From Erythroxylum novogranatense (taxonomy: Eukaryota > Streptophyta > Magnoliopsida > Malpighiales > Erythroxylaceae), in assembly GCA_029891385.1 (NCBI GenBank), contig CM057233.1, forward strand, positions 52,716,063 to 52,780,062: a DNA stretch of 64,000 nucleotides. The letters run 5' to 3'. The translations under genes were made by a program, and so were the position numbers. Numbering within the stretch: position 1 is the stretch's first letter; each line of letters begins with the position of its first letter. Of this stretch, positions 10,107 to 21,562 are shown piece by piece. Below the pieces are notes generated by a model. That model saw only the letters and a program-made list of their open reading frames with translations. It was not told where the DNA came from and did no database searches.

Positions 10107-10850
10107 TTGGTCATGAAATGATGCAAGAACTTTTAAGCTCACAAATAGAGCTTTATAAACTATCTTTCGGGAATTTTTGACTGCCAATTGCTATTCTATA
10201 AATAGCAAAACTTTCTCCAAGTATTAATTATTTCTTTTTTCTTATTTGTTAGTAATTAATTATCACTTTATTTTATTTGTAACACTAATTTGTTATCTTA
10301 CAATTTACAGTTTCTTGATGAGATCAATTTGTAAGTAATACTCCAGAATTACAAAGGTTTACAATTCGAATTTTAAGTCAATATGTGAGTGCAATAGACT
10401 GTGAATAGAACTGGAGCACATTTGAATTCATCCATTTCAAGAAAAGGAATAGATTGGAACATAAGAGATTGGATGACTTGGTATTCATTCGTTACAATTT
10501 AAAGCTTTGAGATAGGTATGTTATTATCATTATTAATTTTGATATAGTTTCTTATAATTTTCTAATAATTAAAATTTATTTTTTATTAGGAGTCTTAATA
10601 GCACAAGTAGTTCAACAAATCCAATTTCTATTAATAATATCGATCTTTTGGTGGATTAGGTTTTTAAGGAACTAGATTTAATAGATGTAAATGACTTGGA
10701 AGATAATCTTGGTTAAGAAAGCATTAATATGTCATTTGGTGCATTAAATTTGAATGATGATGATGAGATCTCTCTCAATTATGAAGATTTTATACTAAAT
10801 GATAACTCGGGTTAGTGTAGTTATAACCGGTATCCTCTCGTAGATGATTG
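10107..10850 (+). pseudogene. hAT transposase C-terminal region (dimerisation domain and tail)
   Basis: Continues the gene broken at 419. The first frame reads GHEMMQELLSSQIELYKL. At about 10400-10500 the hAT C-terminal dimerisation signature is clear: NWSTFEFIHFKKRNRLEHKR, followed by LDDLVFIRYNLKL. An in-frame TAG (10406-10408) precedes it, so the gene is dead. A probable intron (GTATG at about 10515 to TTATTAG at 10590) leads to an acidic, serine/asparagine-rich tail exon (to about 10850) with further stops. Together with 1-418 this shows copia A landed in an already decaying hAT element. Confidence 0.85.
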
Positions 10851-11420
10851 AATGAAGTTCCATATTTCTGTTTTTTCTCTTCTTTAAATTTTACTTATAT
10901 TTGATGTATATGTTAAATTATATATATGTAATGTAATTGTAAATGTTTTTATTCTGTGTTTCACTTTTAGTTGATTGGTTCCTCATCACAAACTTTTGTC
11001 ATAAATAGTAATAGTTTGAGAGTTTTCGAGTTAAGGATATTTATTATTATTCTTTTATTAGATATTTTGATGTAATTATTATTTATTATATAATGAATTT
11101 GTAATATTTTAAACACTTCTATTATTATTAAATTTATATTTATATGATGATAATTGTCTTTTACCATATTAATTGTGATTATTCTTTATATGTGAAATAT
11201 CTGAAAATTATTATCATTTCATATTAATTGTAGTTATTATTTATTATTATGATTTTTAGAAACAAGGTTGATATAAACTTATAAAGTATATAGTACAACA
11301 GTATAATATAATAATGAACTATTTTGCAATTTCTAAAAAAATTTGGACTAAAATTATCTGAAACAGTACCTGGTATTGACCAGCATTAGTACATTATTGT
11401 ACCATAGCCCAATCCGATAG
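10850..11420 (+). repeat. Left arm of large imperfect inverted repeat (hAT 3' tail)
   Basis: The AT-rich sequence downstream of the hAT gene matches the reverse complement of about 12230-12780. Matching blocks in order include GTTTCTAAAAATCATAATAA, TATCCTTAACT and ACACTAACCC. The arm ends near a segment GGTATTGACCA that is echoed as TGGTCAATACC in the other arm, a candidate element terminus. The arms are diverged with several small gaps. Confidence 0.7.
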
Positions 11421-12229
11421 CAAGTCCTGTATGATATTTGCAACATTGTACTTTATCATAAAGAAAATCTTATTTTATTAAGATATTATTGTTTATTATT
11501 TATACTAAAGTTGACTTCGATGGCCACTACTGGTTGGCTAGACGATGTTTTCGTATAACTTATAACCATAAATTGTGTTTAAAATTAGATAAATTAATTT
11601 TAATTCAACTTTAATTCTCTAATTAAACAATTTTTATCCATAAATTAAGATTCACGTCTAGCATTCATCCTAACTATCCATGTACTTAAGAATATTAGGT
11701 CAGTTTTGATTAACTTTTTATGTATGATTTTATAAATAATTCTAGTAAGTTTTAGAATTTGAATAAAAATTTTAAAAATTAATCTTAAAATCTTTAATTA
11801 AATTTAAACTTATTAAAATATAATTTATCATTTTAAATGTTTATTTATAATAAAAACTGAATAAACTATGATTTCACACTTTATCTTATTTTTAATAAAT
11901 ATTTTTAAATATATAAGTTAAATTTTAATAAGTTTTAGAATTTGAATCAAAATTTTAAATATTTTAAAATTAATCTTATAAACAATAAATTTAAAATACT
12001 CAAATCTTAATGTTGCAAGTTTTTCTAAAAGATGCCATAAATTAAAATATTAATATTTGGCATTCAAGTGAATGGAATTTTTTTAAACGTTTTAGCTAAT
12101 TTCTTCGTACGTATTTTCCAAAATTCAAGAACCTTGGAGCTATTGATGAACGGAATCTCTTGATCAAAATTGCGAATATCATACCAAATTTAGTATCAGA
12201 TTAAATTCTGATATGGTATTATATTGGTA
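11421..12229. other. AT-rich spacer between the inverted arms
   Basis: Strongly AT-rich sequence with no convincing coding potential. Two related copies of a TTTTAGAATTTGAAT(A/C)AAA motif (about 11751 and 11934) indicate local duplication. No gene, tRNA or known TE domain is visible. Confidence 0.5.
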
Positions 12230-12780
12230 TTGGTCAATACCGAAATCTTGCTAATTTTTAAATTTATAAAATAGTCCCAAAATTTTTAAAGTTTGCAAAA
12301 TAATTTATTAGTATATTATGCAGTTGTATTATATAATTTACAAGTTTATATCAACTCTGTTTCTAAAAATCATAATAATGAATAATAATCATAGTTAATA
12401 TCAAATAACAATAATTTTAAATATTTCACATACAAATAATAACCACAATTAATATAAAAAGCAATCATCTTCATACAAATATAAAATTAAGAATAATACA
12501 AAGTATTTAAAATATTAGAATAATATAATTTCATTATTTTAATTAATAATAATTACAACAAAATATCCAATAAAAGAACAATAAATATCCTTAACTATTA
12601 TAATTTATAACAAGAGTTCGTGATTAGAAAACAATCAAGTAGAAATTAAACTTGAAACAAAAACATTTACAATTCTATTACATGTAGAGAATTTAACATA
12701 AAAATCAAATATAAGTAAAATTAAACGAAAAAACAAAACAAAAACTTGAAGCGAAATTCAATGATCAATAGGAGAATACT
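12230..12780 (-). repeat. Right arm of large imperfect inverted repeat (second hAT-derived tail)
   Basis: Reverse-complement counterpart of 10850-11420. On the minus strand it follows directly after a BED-finger remnant (12790-12910), so the body of the transposase gene is missing and a 5' coding piece is joined to a 3' tail. That is the structure of an internally deleted, non-autonomous hAT relative lying tail-to-tail with the first element. Confidence 0.65.
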
Positions 12781-12789
12781 TACTATCTA

Positions 12790-12910
12790 CACTAACCCCA
12801 CCTTTCAAATACTTATTACAAAACAAGCAAACTTTTCTATTCTTTATTACGAATCTAACGCAACATGAGCCCAAGATTGATTATTATATCTTCTTGAAGT
12901 AGTTTAATCA
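12790..12910 (-). pseudogene. BED zinc-finger remnant of a hAT transposase
   Basis: Minus-strand translation gives SWAHV in one frame and, one base out of frame, KVCLFCNKYLKGGV. These match the tryptophan block and the C-x2-C half of a plant BED finger (W......C..C.K...GGV). Two stops and one frameshift lie between them. The DNA-binding BED finger is the N-terminal domain of hAT transposases, which supports the deletion-derivative reading of the adjacent repeat arm. Confidence 0.55.
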
Positions 12911-12949
12911 AGAGTAGATGAACTCCCTCTACTTATCTATAATAAAAAT

Positions 12950-14380
12950 AAAATATTAATTTTGTAAGAAATTAATCTTTTAGTAATTTCATCAACAAAA
13001 TTAGCAGAGTTAACATTAAGTCTTTTATGCAGAATAAACAGTCTTTAAATCTTTATATTAAACCTAAAAAAGTAAAGATGCGCGAAACTAAAGTAAAATT
13101 CAGAAAAGCCTCATGAAAGTTAAGATTTAAAGAGTGTATGTCGTGAGAGTTACATTATCTTGTTTCGGTGACTCCACGTAAGACTTATAATATCCACAAG
13201 GCATCCAGTTGTTGATGCGTAAAGAACTTCCCACATTCAATATAATTCAATTGTTGATATGTAAAGAACCTCTCATATTCAATATAATTCACTAACTATT
13301 TTGTCAACAAATTATTTCTACGGTGATTGCATGGTTGGACAACAACTAATCCAACAATAAGTTAAATTATTATTATATTCAATTAATTATTTACTCAATA
13401 TTTAAATACCATTTCATTAATTTTAAGATTATGTCAATTAATTATTTATTGGAGTTCTTTCTAATTTACATTCTCAGTTTATTAATTTTAAGTTAAGTTA
13501 AATCTTTAAATACTTTCTAACGTTTAAATCATGCATCATAAAGTAAAGTTAAAACTTTAATTTTGAATTAAAATTTGAAACCCTTTCTAATGTTTTAATC
13601 AAATTTTAATGCATGTAGTCAATGACTACAAAATTTAACATAAATCAAGTAATCAATTATTAAACCATAAATGAACAAAACCAACTGAACCACAAATGAA
13701 CCAAAATGGCAAAACCATACTCCTTTCATTCAATTCAATCGTAAATCCAATTCATTATTCAACTCCGACCAACGGCACAAAAAGTCATAAATGCTTTTAT
13801 AATTTCATTCCTACTTCCCATTCACAATCACAACACAAATGCAATTAACCAAAAAAATTCTAAAAGAAAGCGAAAATACACACCCAAACAGAAATTAACA
13901 TCGGTGATTGGGTATTATTCCATATCAGGTCGGGCAGGTTTACATCTGGGTATTATTCCCAGATCAGAAAGCTGCGTGCGTGGACGACAGAGGACGACTG
14001 GAGACTGGAGAGCAGACAATGGTGGTTGGTGGTCGTCGTGAAGGATGACTAAAGGCTGATGGAGCTCCGGATGAGGTTCAGTGGAGACGGGTTTGTGTGT
14101 TGGAGGAAGATCCGAAGATGAACGCCGGAGAGATAGGACGTAGGAGCACCGCCGGAGAATATCCAAATGCTTGTTGTCGAATTGCAATCCTAACTTCCGA
14201 AGTGAGCTTATGTATTGTAATCCAATTGAAACTTGGGCTTTTCGTATTACCTTTAAACCGAAAGGGAAAGACAAAAGAGACAAAATTCTGCAAAAGTTGC
14301 ATTAGAGCTTTACCATTTATAATATAGTATTCTATTAAGAGATACTTTACTGCAAATACACCCTTTCTTTTTGAATAATT
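12950..14380. other. Intergenic region, no gene recognised
   Basis: 12950-13890 is AT-rich, with a short duplication around 13205-13290 (GTTGATG/ATATGTAAAGAAC twice, then CA(C/T)ATTCAATATAATTCA). From 13900 to 14330 GC content rises and both strands are open (122 codons on minus, 13915-14283), with a repeated GGGTATTATTCC(A/C) at about 13910 and 13941. No family motif is recognised, so I do not call a gene; it could be a decayed exon or repeat fragment. Confidence 0.4.
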
Positions 14381-14386
14381 AACTGA

Positions 14387-15043
14387 TTAGGCACTCCTTT
14401 GAAGCATCTCTTGATCATGCCTCTTCAAGGAGAGCTGCTTCTGCAGCCTCATCTGACGATGGAATTTTCTAATGAATAGGTCCGCAACCTGGTCTATCTC
14501 ATCCTCCAACCTGAACTCTTCACCAGCTTCCTCCTTAGAATTCTTCACCATTTCTATTACCGATCCTCCTCGATCTTCAAGCCCCATATCGTCTGCTGAC
14601 TCAAACAGCGTGTGTGTCAGGTCTGGATATCTCTCTTCCTCTTCCTGATCATCGTCGTACTCGTTCAAGTTATTGTCCTTGTCATGGTCCTCTATGCTGT
14701 TCTCCAGGAACAGGGTGTCTATTGGATTATTGTGAAACGACATGGTGTTACTGTTATGGTTAAAGAGTACTAGCGCTCCCTTGCCTTGGTTGACCCCATC
14801 TCTTTCTTCTTCTTCTTCTTCTACTTCTTCTTCTCCATTTTTGTGACGGTGGCCCAATAATGCATGGAACTTCTGAGAGATTGAGGTGGGCATAAGAATT
14901 TTCTTGTCCCTGAGCAATGAGAAGATTATGAGCCGAGTCCTCAAGGCATTGGTTCTGCTTTTGAGAGACAAGGTTTTAGCTCTACCCATTGACGTCAACA
15001 TGGATATCACCCGCTTGAAGAACCACGTCGCTTTTTTCTTCAT
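14387..15043 (-). CDS. DUF761 domain protein, intronless (copy 1)
   Basis: A 218-residue open frame. Residues 1-65 form a basic region with repeated hydrophobic/basic helices (TSMGRAKTLSLKSR, LIIFSLLRDKKIL, ISQKFHALLG). Residues 71-80 are an acidic run. The C-terminus (181-201, DEIDQVADLFIRKFHRQMRLQ) is the DUF761 signature, a short motif in plant proteins also described as cotton-fibre-expressed or Avr9/Cf-9 rapidly elicited-like. Biochemical function is unknown; small nuclear or membrane-associated stress-related roles have been proposed for relatives. The start is the first ATG of the open frame, with no in-frame ATG just upstream. Gene 59222-59920 is a paralogue on the opposite strand, so the two look like a divergent pair. 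Confidence 0.85.
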   Translation of the reverse strand: MKKKATWFFKRVISMLTSMGRAKTLSLKSRTNALRTRLIIFSLLRDKKILMPTSISQKFHALLGHRHKNGEEEVEEEEEERDGVNQGKGALVLFNHNSNTMSFHNNPIDTLFLENSIEDHDKDNNLNEYDDDQEEEERYPDLTHTLFESADDMGLEDRGGSVIEMVKNSKEEAGEEFRLEDEIDQVADLFIRKFHRQMRLQKQLSLKRHDQEMLQRSA

Positions 15044-15427
15044 GTCAGCTAATGTGCACGCAGCTTCTTGAATATGTGTACTGAAGAACTAATGAAAACA
15101 CACGAATAAATGAATTAAAGCAACACCTGAGGGTTAGGAATAACCTATTGTATATAACGAAGAGAAGGTTAATTATTTAGTTCTTAACCTACAAAACCTG
15201 AAAGCTCAGTTTGGAAGGACGTAAGTGGGGTTGTTTGCTCCTTACTAAAGAGGAGTAGAAATGGAAGCTGCATGTATAATCTCTCTATCTAAGGAATGAC
15301 GCTGTGTCTATAGCTAGAAATAACAGATAAAAAGAAAAGAATGGAAATGACATGAAAGTGAAGAAAGGAAGGAGGGGTTTAAGTAGAAAGACAAGATATG
15401 TTGCAATGGAGTGGCTTTTGCCCCTTC

Positions 15428-15434
15428 ATTTATA
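15428..15434 (-). promoter_or_regulatory. Possible TATA box for DUF761 copy 1
   Basis: The minus strand reads TATAAATG about 385 bp upstream of the start codon, implying a 5' UTR of about 350 nt. The other DUF761 gene also has TATAAATG. A nearer alternative (TATATA near 15150) exists, so this is tentative. Confidence 0.3.
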
Positions 15435-15719
15435 TTCAAATCAAATTGAGCATTATTTTTTACATGTTAAAAGAACCATCAAGAAAAAACAGAGAGACTA
15501 AGAAAAGAATAGTGGTGGGGACCTGAAAGTGAAAGGGAAAGCGAAAGTGTAAAGTGAAAGCCAAAGTTGAACGAAGCATCAATAGGGATAAAGGTCGGGA
15601 CACGTGGCCTGATTCCAGTGGTTTGATTGTCAACGGAATCATTTGCCATTGCCACATTTTGGCCTACGTTGGAGTTTCTTGATGGTTTAAATTTCAATCA
15701 AAAAAAAAAAAAGAGACAA

Positions 15720-15894
15720 GAATCTCTGTTCAGTATTACTCTATCTTATTTTATCTAATAAAATCTTAACCATTTATTTTATAGGATTCATACAGGACTC
15801 ATATATAATTTACTGCGAGACAGATAAATAAATGGTAAAATTTATTTACGAGAATAGAACACTATAATATTGTATGAAAATATGAACTCAACAA
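15720..15894. mobile_element. Hairpin MITE, copy 1
   Basis: An imperfect hairpin whose left arm (CTGTTCAGTATTAC, CTTATTTTATCTAATAAAATC, CATTTATTTTATA) aligns block by block with the MITE at 60307-60439. The right arm returns as TTTATTTACGAGAATAG and ATAATATTG. It is the most diverged of three family members in this window. Confidence 0.55.
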
Positions 15895-17512
15895 AAAGAG
15901 ACGTGGATAATCTAAGCAGGCTCATTTTCCTCAATACTTAAATCTCCATTAAGCAAGTGCAAAGATTTGGTATAAGCATCTTTAGTGAATCTGTTGTATA
16001 AACTTGTAATTCAAGAAATTAGAAAAAGAAAAAATAAAGCTATAGGGGCGTTAGATTAAGGTAATTAAAGAAAAGTAAAAATATATAATTAGAAGATATC
16101 AATTTTTCGTTTTATTCATCTTAAATAAAAATATTTTATAGATAATATTAAAAGAATTACATAAACTTTGTTACGTGTGTAATAATTAATTGTATAATAA
16201 ATTTTATTTTAAAATATTTTTATAAATGATATTGTTAATAATTTGATTTTTTAAAAATAAATAAGAACGCCTAAGAGGCATTTAAACTCGTGAAATATAG
16301 TGTGAATGATGGATTTGGTTTTTCTGTTTAATGGGAAGGGATCAGGAATAGGATGCTTATCAGCAAGACAAAGCACGTGCATAGCAGAGAAAGGACATCT
16401 CGTATTTCTTCAGAGTGGATAAAAGATAAAAGAGAACAAAAACAAAGCGCTGGTCAAAGAAGTTAGTGCTTAGGGTACTTTCTATTCTTTGGCTATTTCA
16501 CCCCAAATGCCTGAAAATGCCAAGATTCTGCTCTTCCTCTTTTTGAGTAATACTTAGGCATTAAGTTTACATTCGCTTTTCTTCAATCGACTGCAGCGGC
16601 AAAGTTGAAAGACAGGCAGCTGGCTCTGTGTGGGATAATCCAACACTAAACTGGAAACATGATTGTTTGTCGTACACTGGTACTGCTAGTGTTAGCCAGC
16701 TAAAAGGCGTAATTACAACGCTCTTACTTCCTGTAGCCTCTTGGCTGCATCCGGAGGAGACTAACAAATTAAGTCAACTCTCACTTAAACTCTTTATTTT
16801 ATATCAATCAAAAATTAATAAAAGGTCAGAAGAATGAAATCCAGACTTTAATGATGTAATTACTACATGATAGTTTAACCTTCTATCAAATAATTTATTC
16901 CCTGACAAGGTTAATCAGCTCATTTAGTAATTTGTCACGCTTTTAATCAAACATGTGAGTTTATATGTGTATAATTGTATATAAAGACTATTATACAAAG
17001 TTGAGCCTAATTAATTAAAGTAATCTAATATGTTTACGTTATTTTGGCTTTATGCATATATTTTAAGTGTAGGTTCTATATGTGTAGAGATCGGGTTTAT
17101 AATTTTTAGTTTTATAATAGGTCAAACTAGAAATTAGATTAGAGATTTACCCTAATATAAATGGTTATGATCTTTAAATTAAATGTAACCTAAATTTTTG
17201 TCTTAAATCCATCATCGGAGAGAAAACAGAAGGTTACAGAAAACTCTAGAAAAAGGACAACATTCTAATTTGAAAGACAAAACCGCAAAACTTCAATGCA
17301 GATTTTACAGTAAATTCAGGTATATTTCTACTTTATTTTATTTTTGATGATTTGATATAAATCGATATTGTGTTTTAAGGGATTAAAATCCTTATAATAA
17401 ATCATTCTTGCGTTTGATTATCCCTTGGGAAGCCCTCATAATCATTTTTTAACGTAGCAAAGAAATTGCATTGTCGATGATAATTTTGAAGGCTATGCAA
17501 TCTCCTTGGCGA
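15895..17512. other. Intergenic region upstream of the CACTA element
   Basis: Mostly AT-rich. The stretch 16300-16780 is less AT-rich and has short open frames on both strands (for example 16567-16767 minus) but no recognisable protein motif. Nothing else is supported. Confidence 0.4.
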
Positions 17513-17717
17513 CAGGGCGGAGCTACATTGGGGGCAAGTCACTTGCATCCATTGTCTTTAAAAAATTTTACATGAGAAAATTATTATTTTAAATTTTAAT
17601 TTCATCAAAAAATAAAATTTTATTTTAATTAAAATTTTTATCCTCATTAAAAATAAGAAATTGCTCCCATTAAAATTTTGTCCCAACTTAAAAAAAAAAA
17701 ATTCTAAGTCGGTCCTG
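17513..17717. mobile_element. Possible hAT-type MITE
   Basis: Ends are CAGGGCGGAGCTAC on the left and, as reverse complement, CAGGACCGACTTAG on the right, a loose terminal inverted repeat. The interior is A/T homopolymer-rich. Flanks CTTGGCGA and CTTGGGTG share their first five bases, a possible decayed 8-bp target duplication as hAT elements make. Confidence 0.4.
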
Positions 17718-18858
17718 CTTGGGTGGGCATGGACACTCTACTTGACCATTTAATGAGATTAGGCCATGAAACGGGAGAGCGAGGGGAGCTGCTTGAATAA
17801 GTCAGTCTCCTCTGAATGTAAATAGAGTATGTATAGTTGAAAAGGAGGTGTTTAATGCTTTCCTCTTTTAAGTTACAGAGCTGACATCTAGTGGAGATAT
17901 TCTATTCCATCTCTTATAGGAAGTTTTTTTCAAATTAATCATTAATAATGATCCCTTTATCCCCAAAAAGAAGAAGATAAAGACTTGAAATCTATGTTAA
18001 TTTGAAAAGAAGATTTTGATTCACTTTTAACTACTAAGGGTGATGTTTGAATTAGATCCATTATGTTCTTGAAGTCATATATTAATTTATTTGTTTAGAG
18101 ATTATATTTTATTATTGTTATTTTTTTAAATTATTCTATTATTTCACAAGCTTAATCCATGTAAGCAACTAACCATTATGTAAAGCAGTTACATTTTAAA
18201 TATGATATTCATGTGTGGAATATAAAAATTCTTTATAGAATCATATGATTCATGCATGATTAAATATATAACTTACCATATCATTTTATGAAGTTATATC
18301 AATAATTATGATATAGGATTAATATAAGAGTTAACTATTCATATTCTTATATAGTTTGGACAATTTAAAAGACCTTGTTATAATTTAAAACTTTCACAAT
18401 ATTATTATGTTATCCTTTACTGTCATTTACTATTCAACTATGTGACACATCAAGGCATAACAAATGACATATTTGGACAATTTGGGCCTTGACTTCTTAT
18501 CGATCATTTCTAAGATTAATGCGTGGAGGTGCCATAGGAATACCTTCACTTTTTTTAAGGAGGGACGTATCTTTCATCTATAGAAGATGCAATTGGAAGC
18601 CGATTACACTCCCTAACTTCCATTAAACTAAGAGCAAGATATCCCGAGTCCTTCGAAGATTTGCATTGCTAAAGTAGGAGCATTTTTCTAGCAAACAATT
18701 TCAGAGAAACAAACATTTTGTTAATCTTCTCCATCAATATCTTGATTACATCAGCTATAGAGGTCAAGTTATTAGAGTTCAATTTTCGAATTTTATTTAT
18801 ATAGATAATGTCATTTTGTTGTGACAAATTTGGATTCTCACTAGCAAGAAAGTCAGTT
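17718..18858. other. Intergenic region, left flank of the CACTA element
   Basis: AT-rich sequence with no open frame longer than background and no recognised domain. It ends at AGTCAGTT directly before the CACTA terminus. Confidence 0.4.
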
Positions 18859-19613
18859 CACTACAACAAAAGCATACATTTTGCGTCGTCTAATAGACGT
18901 CGTAGAATCCCTTAAGACGTTGCAGAAAACTATCTACGACGTCTATTAGAATGTCACAATAGACGTCGTAGATAGTGAGGTAGGTAATGGGTTTCTACGA
19001 CGTCTGAGTGAAAACGTCGTAGATGGCATAACGATTTTGCGACGTGAATGAAGACGTCGAAAAAGTGGCGTATAATTCCCGACGTTTGGTGAAAACGTCA
19101 GGGATTGTATGAGTTTTAACGACGTTGTGGAGACGTCGCAGAAAATAGAAATTCTGCGACGTCTAATTCACGTCGTGGATTGTCAAGATTTTATTAAATA
19201 ATAATTAATTTATAAAATTTTGGTAAATTTTGTTAATAATGTTTTAATAAAATTAGAATTCATGATTTGTTTTAATTGATATGAATATTGGAATAATTTA
19301 TAATTTGATCAAATTTAATTATTAAATTTTAATTTTAAATTTTGGGAAAAATTAATTTGAATAAATTTGATTTGTTATTAGCTTTTATTTAAATATGTTT
19401 TAAATTTCTGGAAACAATTTTATTTAATTATTTGCTAATTTTAAATTTAACTATTGATTAAAATAATATTTATTTAATAACTATTAAATATTAGTAATGA
19501 AATAAATTTGTTTAATAATGCAACAATATTTTGAATATATAATCAATAATTATTCATGTATAACAAGACTTGAATACATGCAAACAATTTATTAATTAAA
19601 TTGCAATTCCGAA
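18859..19613 (+). repeat. CACTA left long terminal inverted repeat
   Basis: About 755 bp, inverted relative to 56776-57548. The outer 330 bp carry many ACGTCG / CGACGT motifs, often as palindromic AGACGTCGTAGA-like units; the inner 400 bp are AT-rich without motifs. Identity with the right arm continues to the shared GCAATTCCGAA at the inner edge. Typical CACTA terminal repeats are only tens of bp. Confidence 0.9.
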
Positions 19614-19810
19614 CATTTCGCGTCGTCTTTGTATAAGACGTCGCGAAATGTAGGAGGCTTTCGCGACGTCTTTTTAGACGTCAGGAAAGGTGGGAAAATA
19701 CGGCGACGTTGAATAAGGACGTCGTTGAATTGCCATGTTTTTTGCGTCGTTTCAGTAATAGGACGTGGCAAAATACTATCCACAACGTCTTGGAGAGTTA
19801 GACATCGGAG
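19614..19810 (+). repeat. Inner subterminal motif block, left side only
   Basis: Immediately inside the left inverted repeat is a second block of the same motif (GACGTCGCGAAA, TTAGACGTCAGGAAA, GACGTCGTTGAAT, ACAACGTCTTGG). There is no counterpart inside the right arm, where coding sequence starts at once. It may be a relic of an older element end or extra TNPA binding sites. Confidence 0.7.
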
Positions 19811-21562
19811 AAGGCCTGAAAATTAGCTTACCCCACGCGGTTTATAACATCAATCTCTGCCACGCGGTTTATAACATTATCTTAATTTCTACGTAAATTG
19901 ACGAAAATCAACATTCATCGCACTCTCCCGTCCCTCTCCCTGGAGCCACCGTCCCTTCCCTCTCCCTAGAGCCATCATATTCTGCGGAAGTTAGGATCCC
20001 TATCGAGCCACCGTACCGTCCCTTCCCTCTCCCTGGAGCCATCATCTTCTGTTGCCCTTGGAATCGTTGGAGCCACTCTTCAGCAGCTACAAAGGTTAAC
20101 AGCTGGTCCTGACATATCATTTTAAGTTGATGAAGTTGCAAGTCTCTCTCTTTCCATATTTTATAAACCAATCTTTTAAAAGCTAATTTGAGTTATTGAG
20201 AAACCTACATATAAATAATTCAATTAAGGCTTTTTGGTTTGCTATTATTTTGCTATGAAAGAAGTTGGGGCTTGTCAATGTCCTCTTACAAGATGATGCT
20301 ATTGCTTAGGATTAATATGGCATACTCATCAATAGCATTAACCATGTCGAGCACTTCATAACCCTTATGTTAATATAGTTGTACTTGTTGATGTAAATGT
20401 TAATGTAGCTGACCTTGTTGATGTAAATGTTAATGTTACATTTCGGTATTTTGAGTAAAAGTTCAATGATCCTCGCACTTGTGGTGTCATTTCGATGGTG
20501 CAATATCAAGAGGTATTTATGTTGCTTTACCATATGTTTTTTGGTATATACTTTACCATATGTTTAGGTGTTGCCATATTGAAAGAACATAATGTTAATT
20601 GACTCAAGAACATATACTTAATTGCGTAAGGCTTGTAAGTTAACAGAAAACTAAAGTTAGTAATGGAGAAGCTAAAAGAGATTCATAAGGAGATTTGGAT
20701 GAAAATATAGGAAGAATGTTATTAGGACCCTTCTCATCTAAAACTGAAACACTTGGAACCCAAAAACACATAGGCCATTAGAAACACATAGCCTATTGTT
20801 GTCAAGGCTTATTTTTTCAAAACACATAAGCTAGTATGTTGTTACTGCTATTATAGCAAATCATCAATCCTTTTGTTTTTTGAAGATAAAAGATGATAGA
20901 CAATTTTTTAGGTTGATTACTTACAATGTTTAGGAACCTTTAAACAATCACATTACTTAGCTTTGAGTGATATGGATCAAAAACCTCAAAAGTAGGTATG
21001 GAGATTGTGTACGGATTAGAAACCTCAAAATTAGCTACTGCAGTCAATGTCCATGGCTTTGCTGCATTTCTTTATATGCAGCATCCATGCTTCTCTTTCA
21101 CTCCAATGCGGTTCTCCTCAACCTCAAAAGTAGCTACTGCTGCTTGTTGTCGGTGAGAATCGTGACTAGTGCATAGCAATCTGCTTCATACGTCACCTGG
21201 AACTAATTTCGTGAAGAACTTATGGAAAGGTTCAATGATTAGTGCATAGGAATTATAATCTCTCTTTAAGTAGGTTAGGAGAAAGATTTGAATTATAAGT
21301 TAGTATCGTCCTAGTTTTTAGTATAGTTGCTTCCTTCCCTCTATCTAAGAAGGAAAATAGTTCATGAAATTTTACATAAATAGAAACTCAATTTCCCTTA
21401 TGTTTTCATAAACCATATTAGTTTATTTTAATCCTAAGAATGATGGATTCCTAACTGGTGCAAATACTGAATATAGTATAATCTTCATGGTCCCAACATA
21501 AGTTTGGTGATCCTATAACTATGAACAAGCTTCTGGTTTGGTACATCATCATTTGTCTTAAT
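19811..21562. other. CACTA interior, left part
   Basis: No protein domain is recognised. The stretch 19926-20055 has an internal duplication of a CT-rich unit (CCTTCCCTCTCCCT followed by GAGCCATCAT). At 20385-20440 GTTGATGTAAATGTTAATGT is repeated twice. At 20967-21145 two partial copies of an ACCTCAAAAGTAG phrase occur. This could be decayed transposase introns and exons. Confidence 0.45.

Noticed and set aside
13915..14283. 122-codon minus-strand frame as a gene
   Set aside because: The plus strand is open as well, no recognised domain, and part of the frame is a repeated short phrase. Kept only as a note in the intergenic entry.
19908..20171. 87-codon minus-strand frame with Gly/Arg repeats
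   Set aside because: Arises from a CT-rich duplication inside the CACTA interior; no family similarity.
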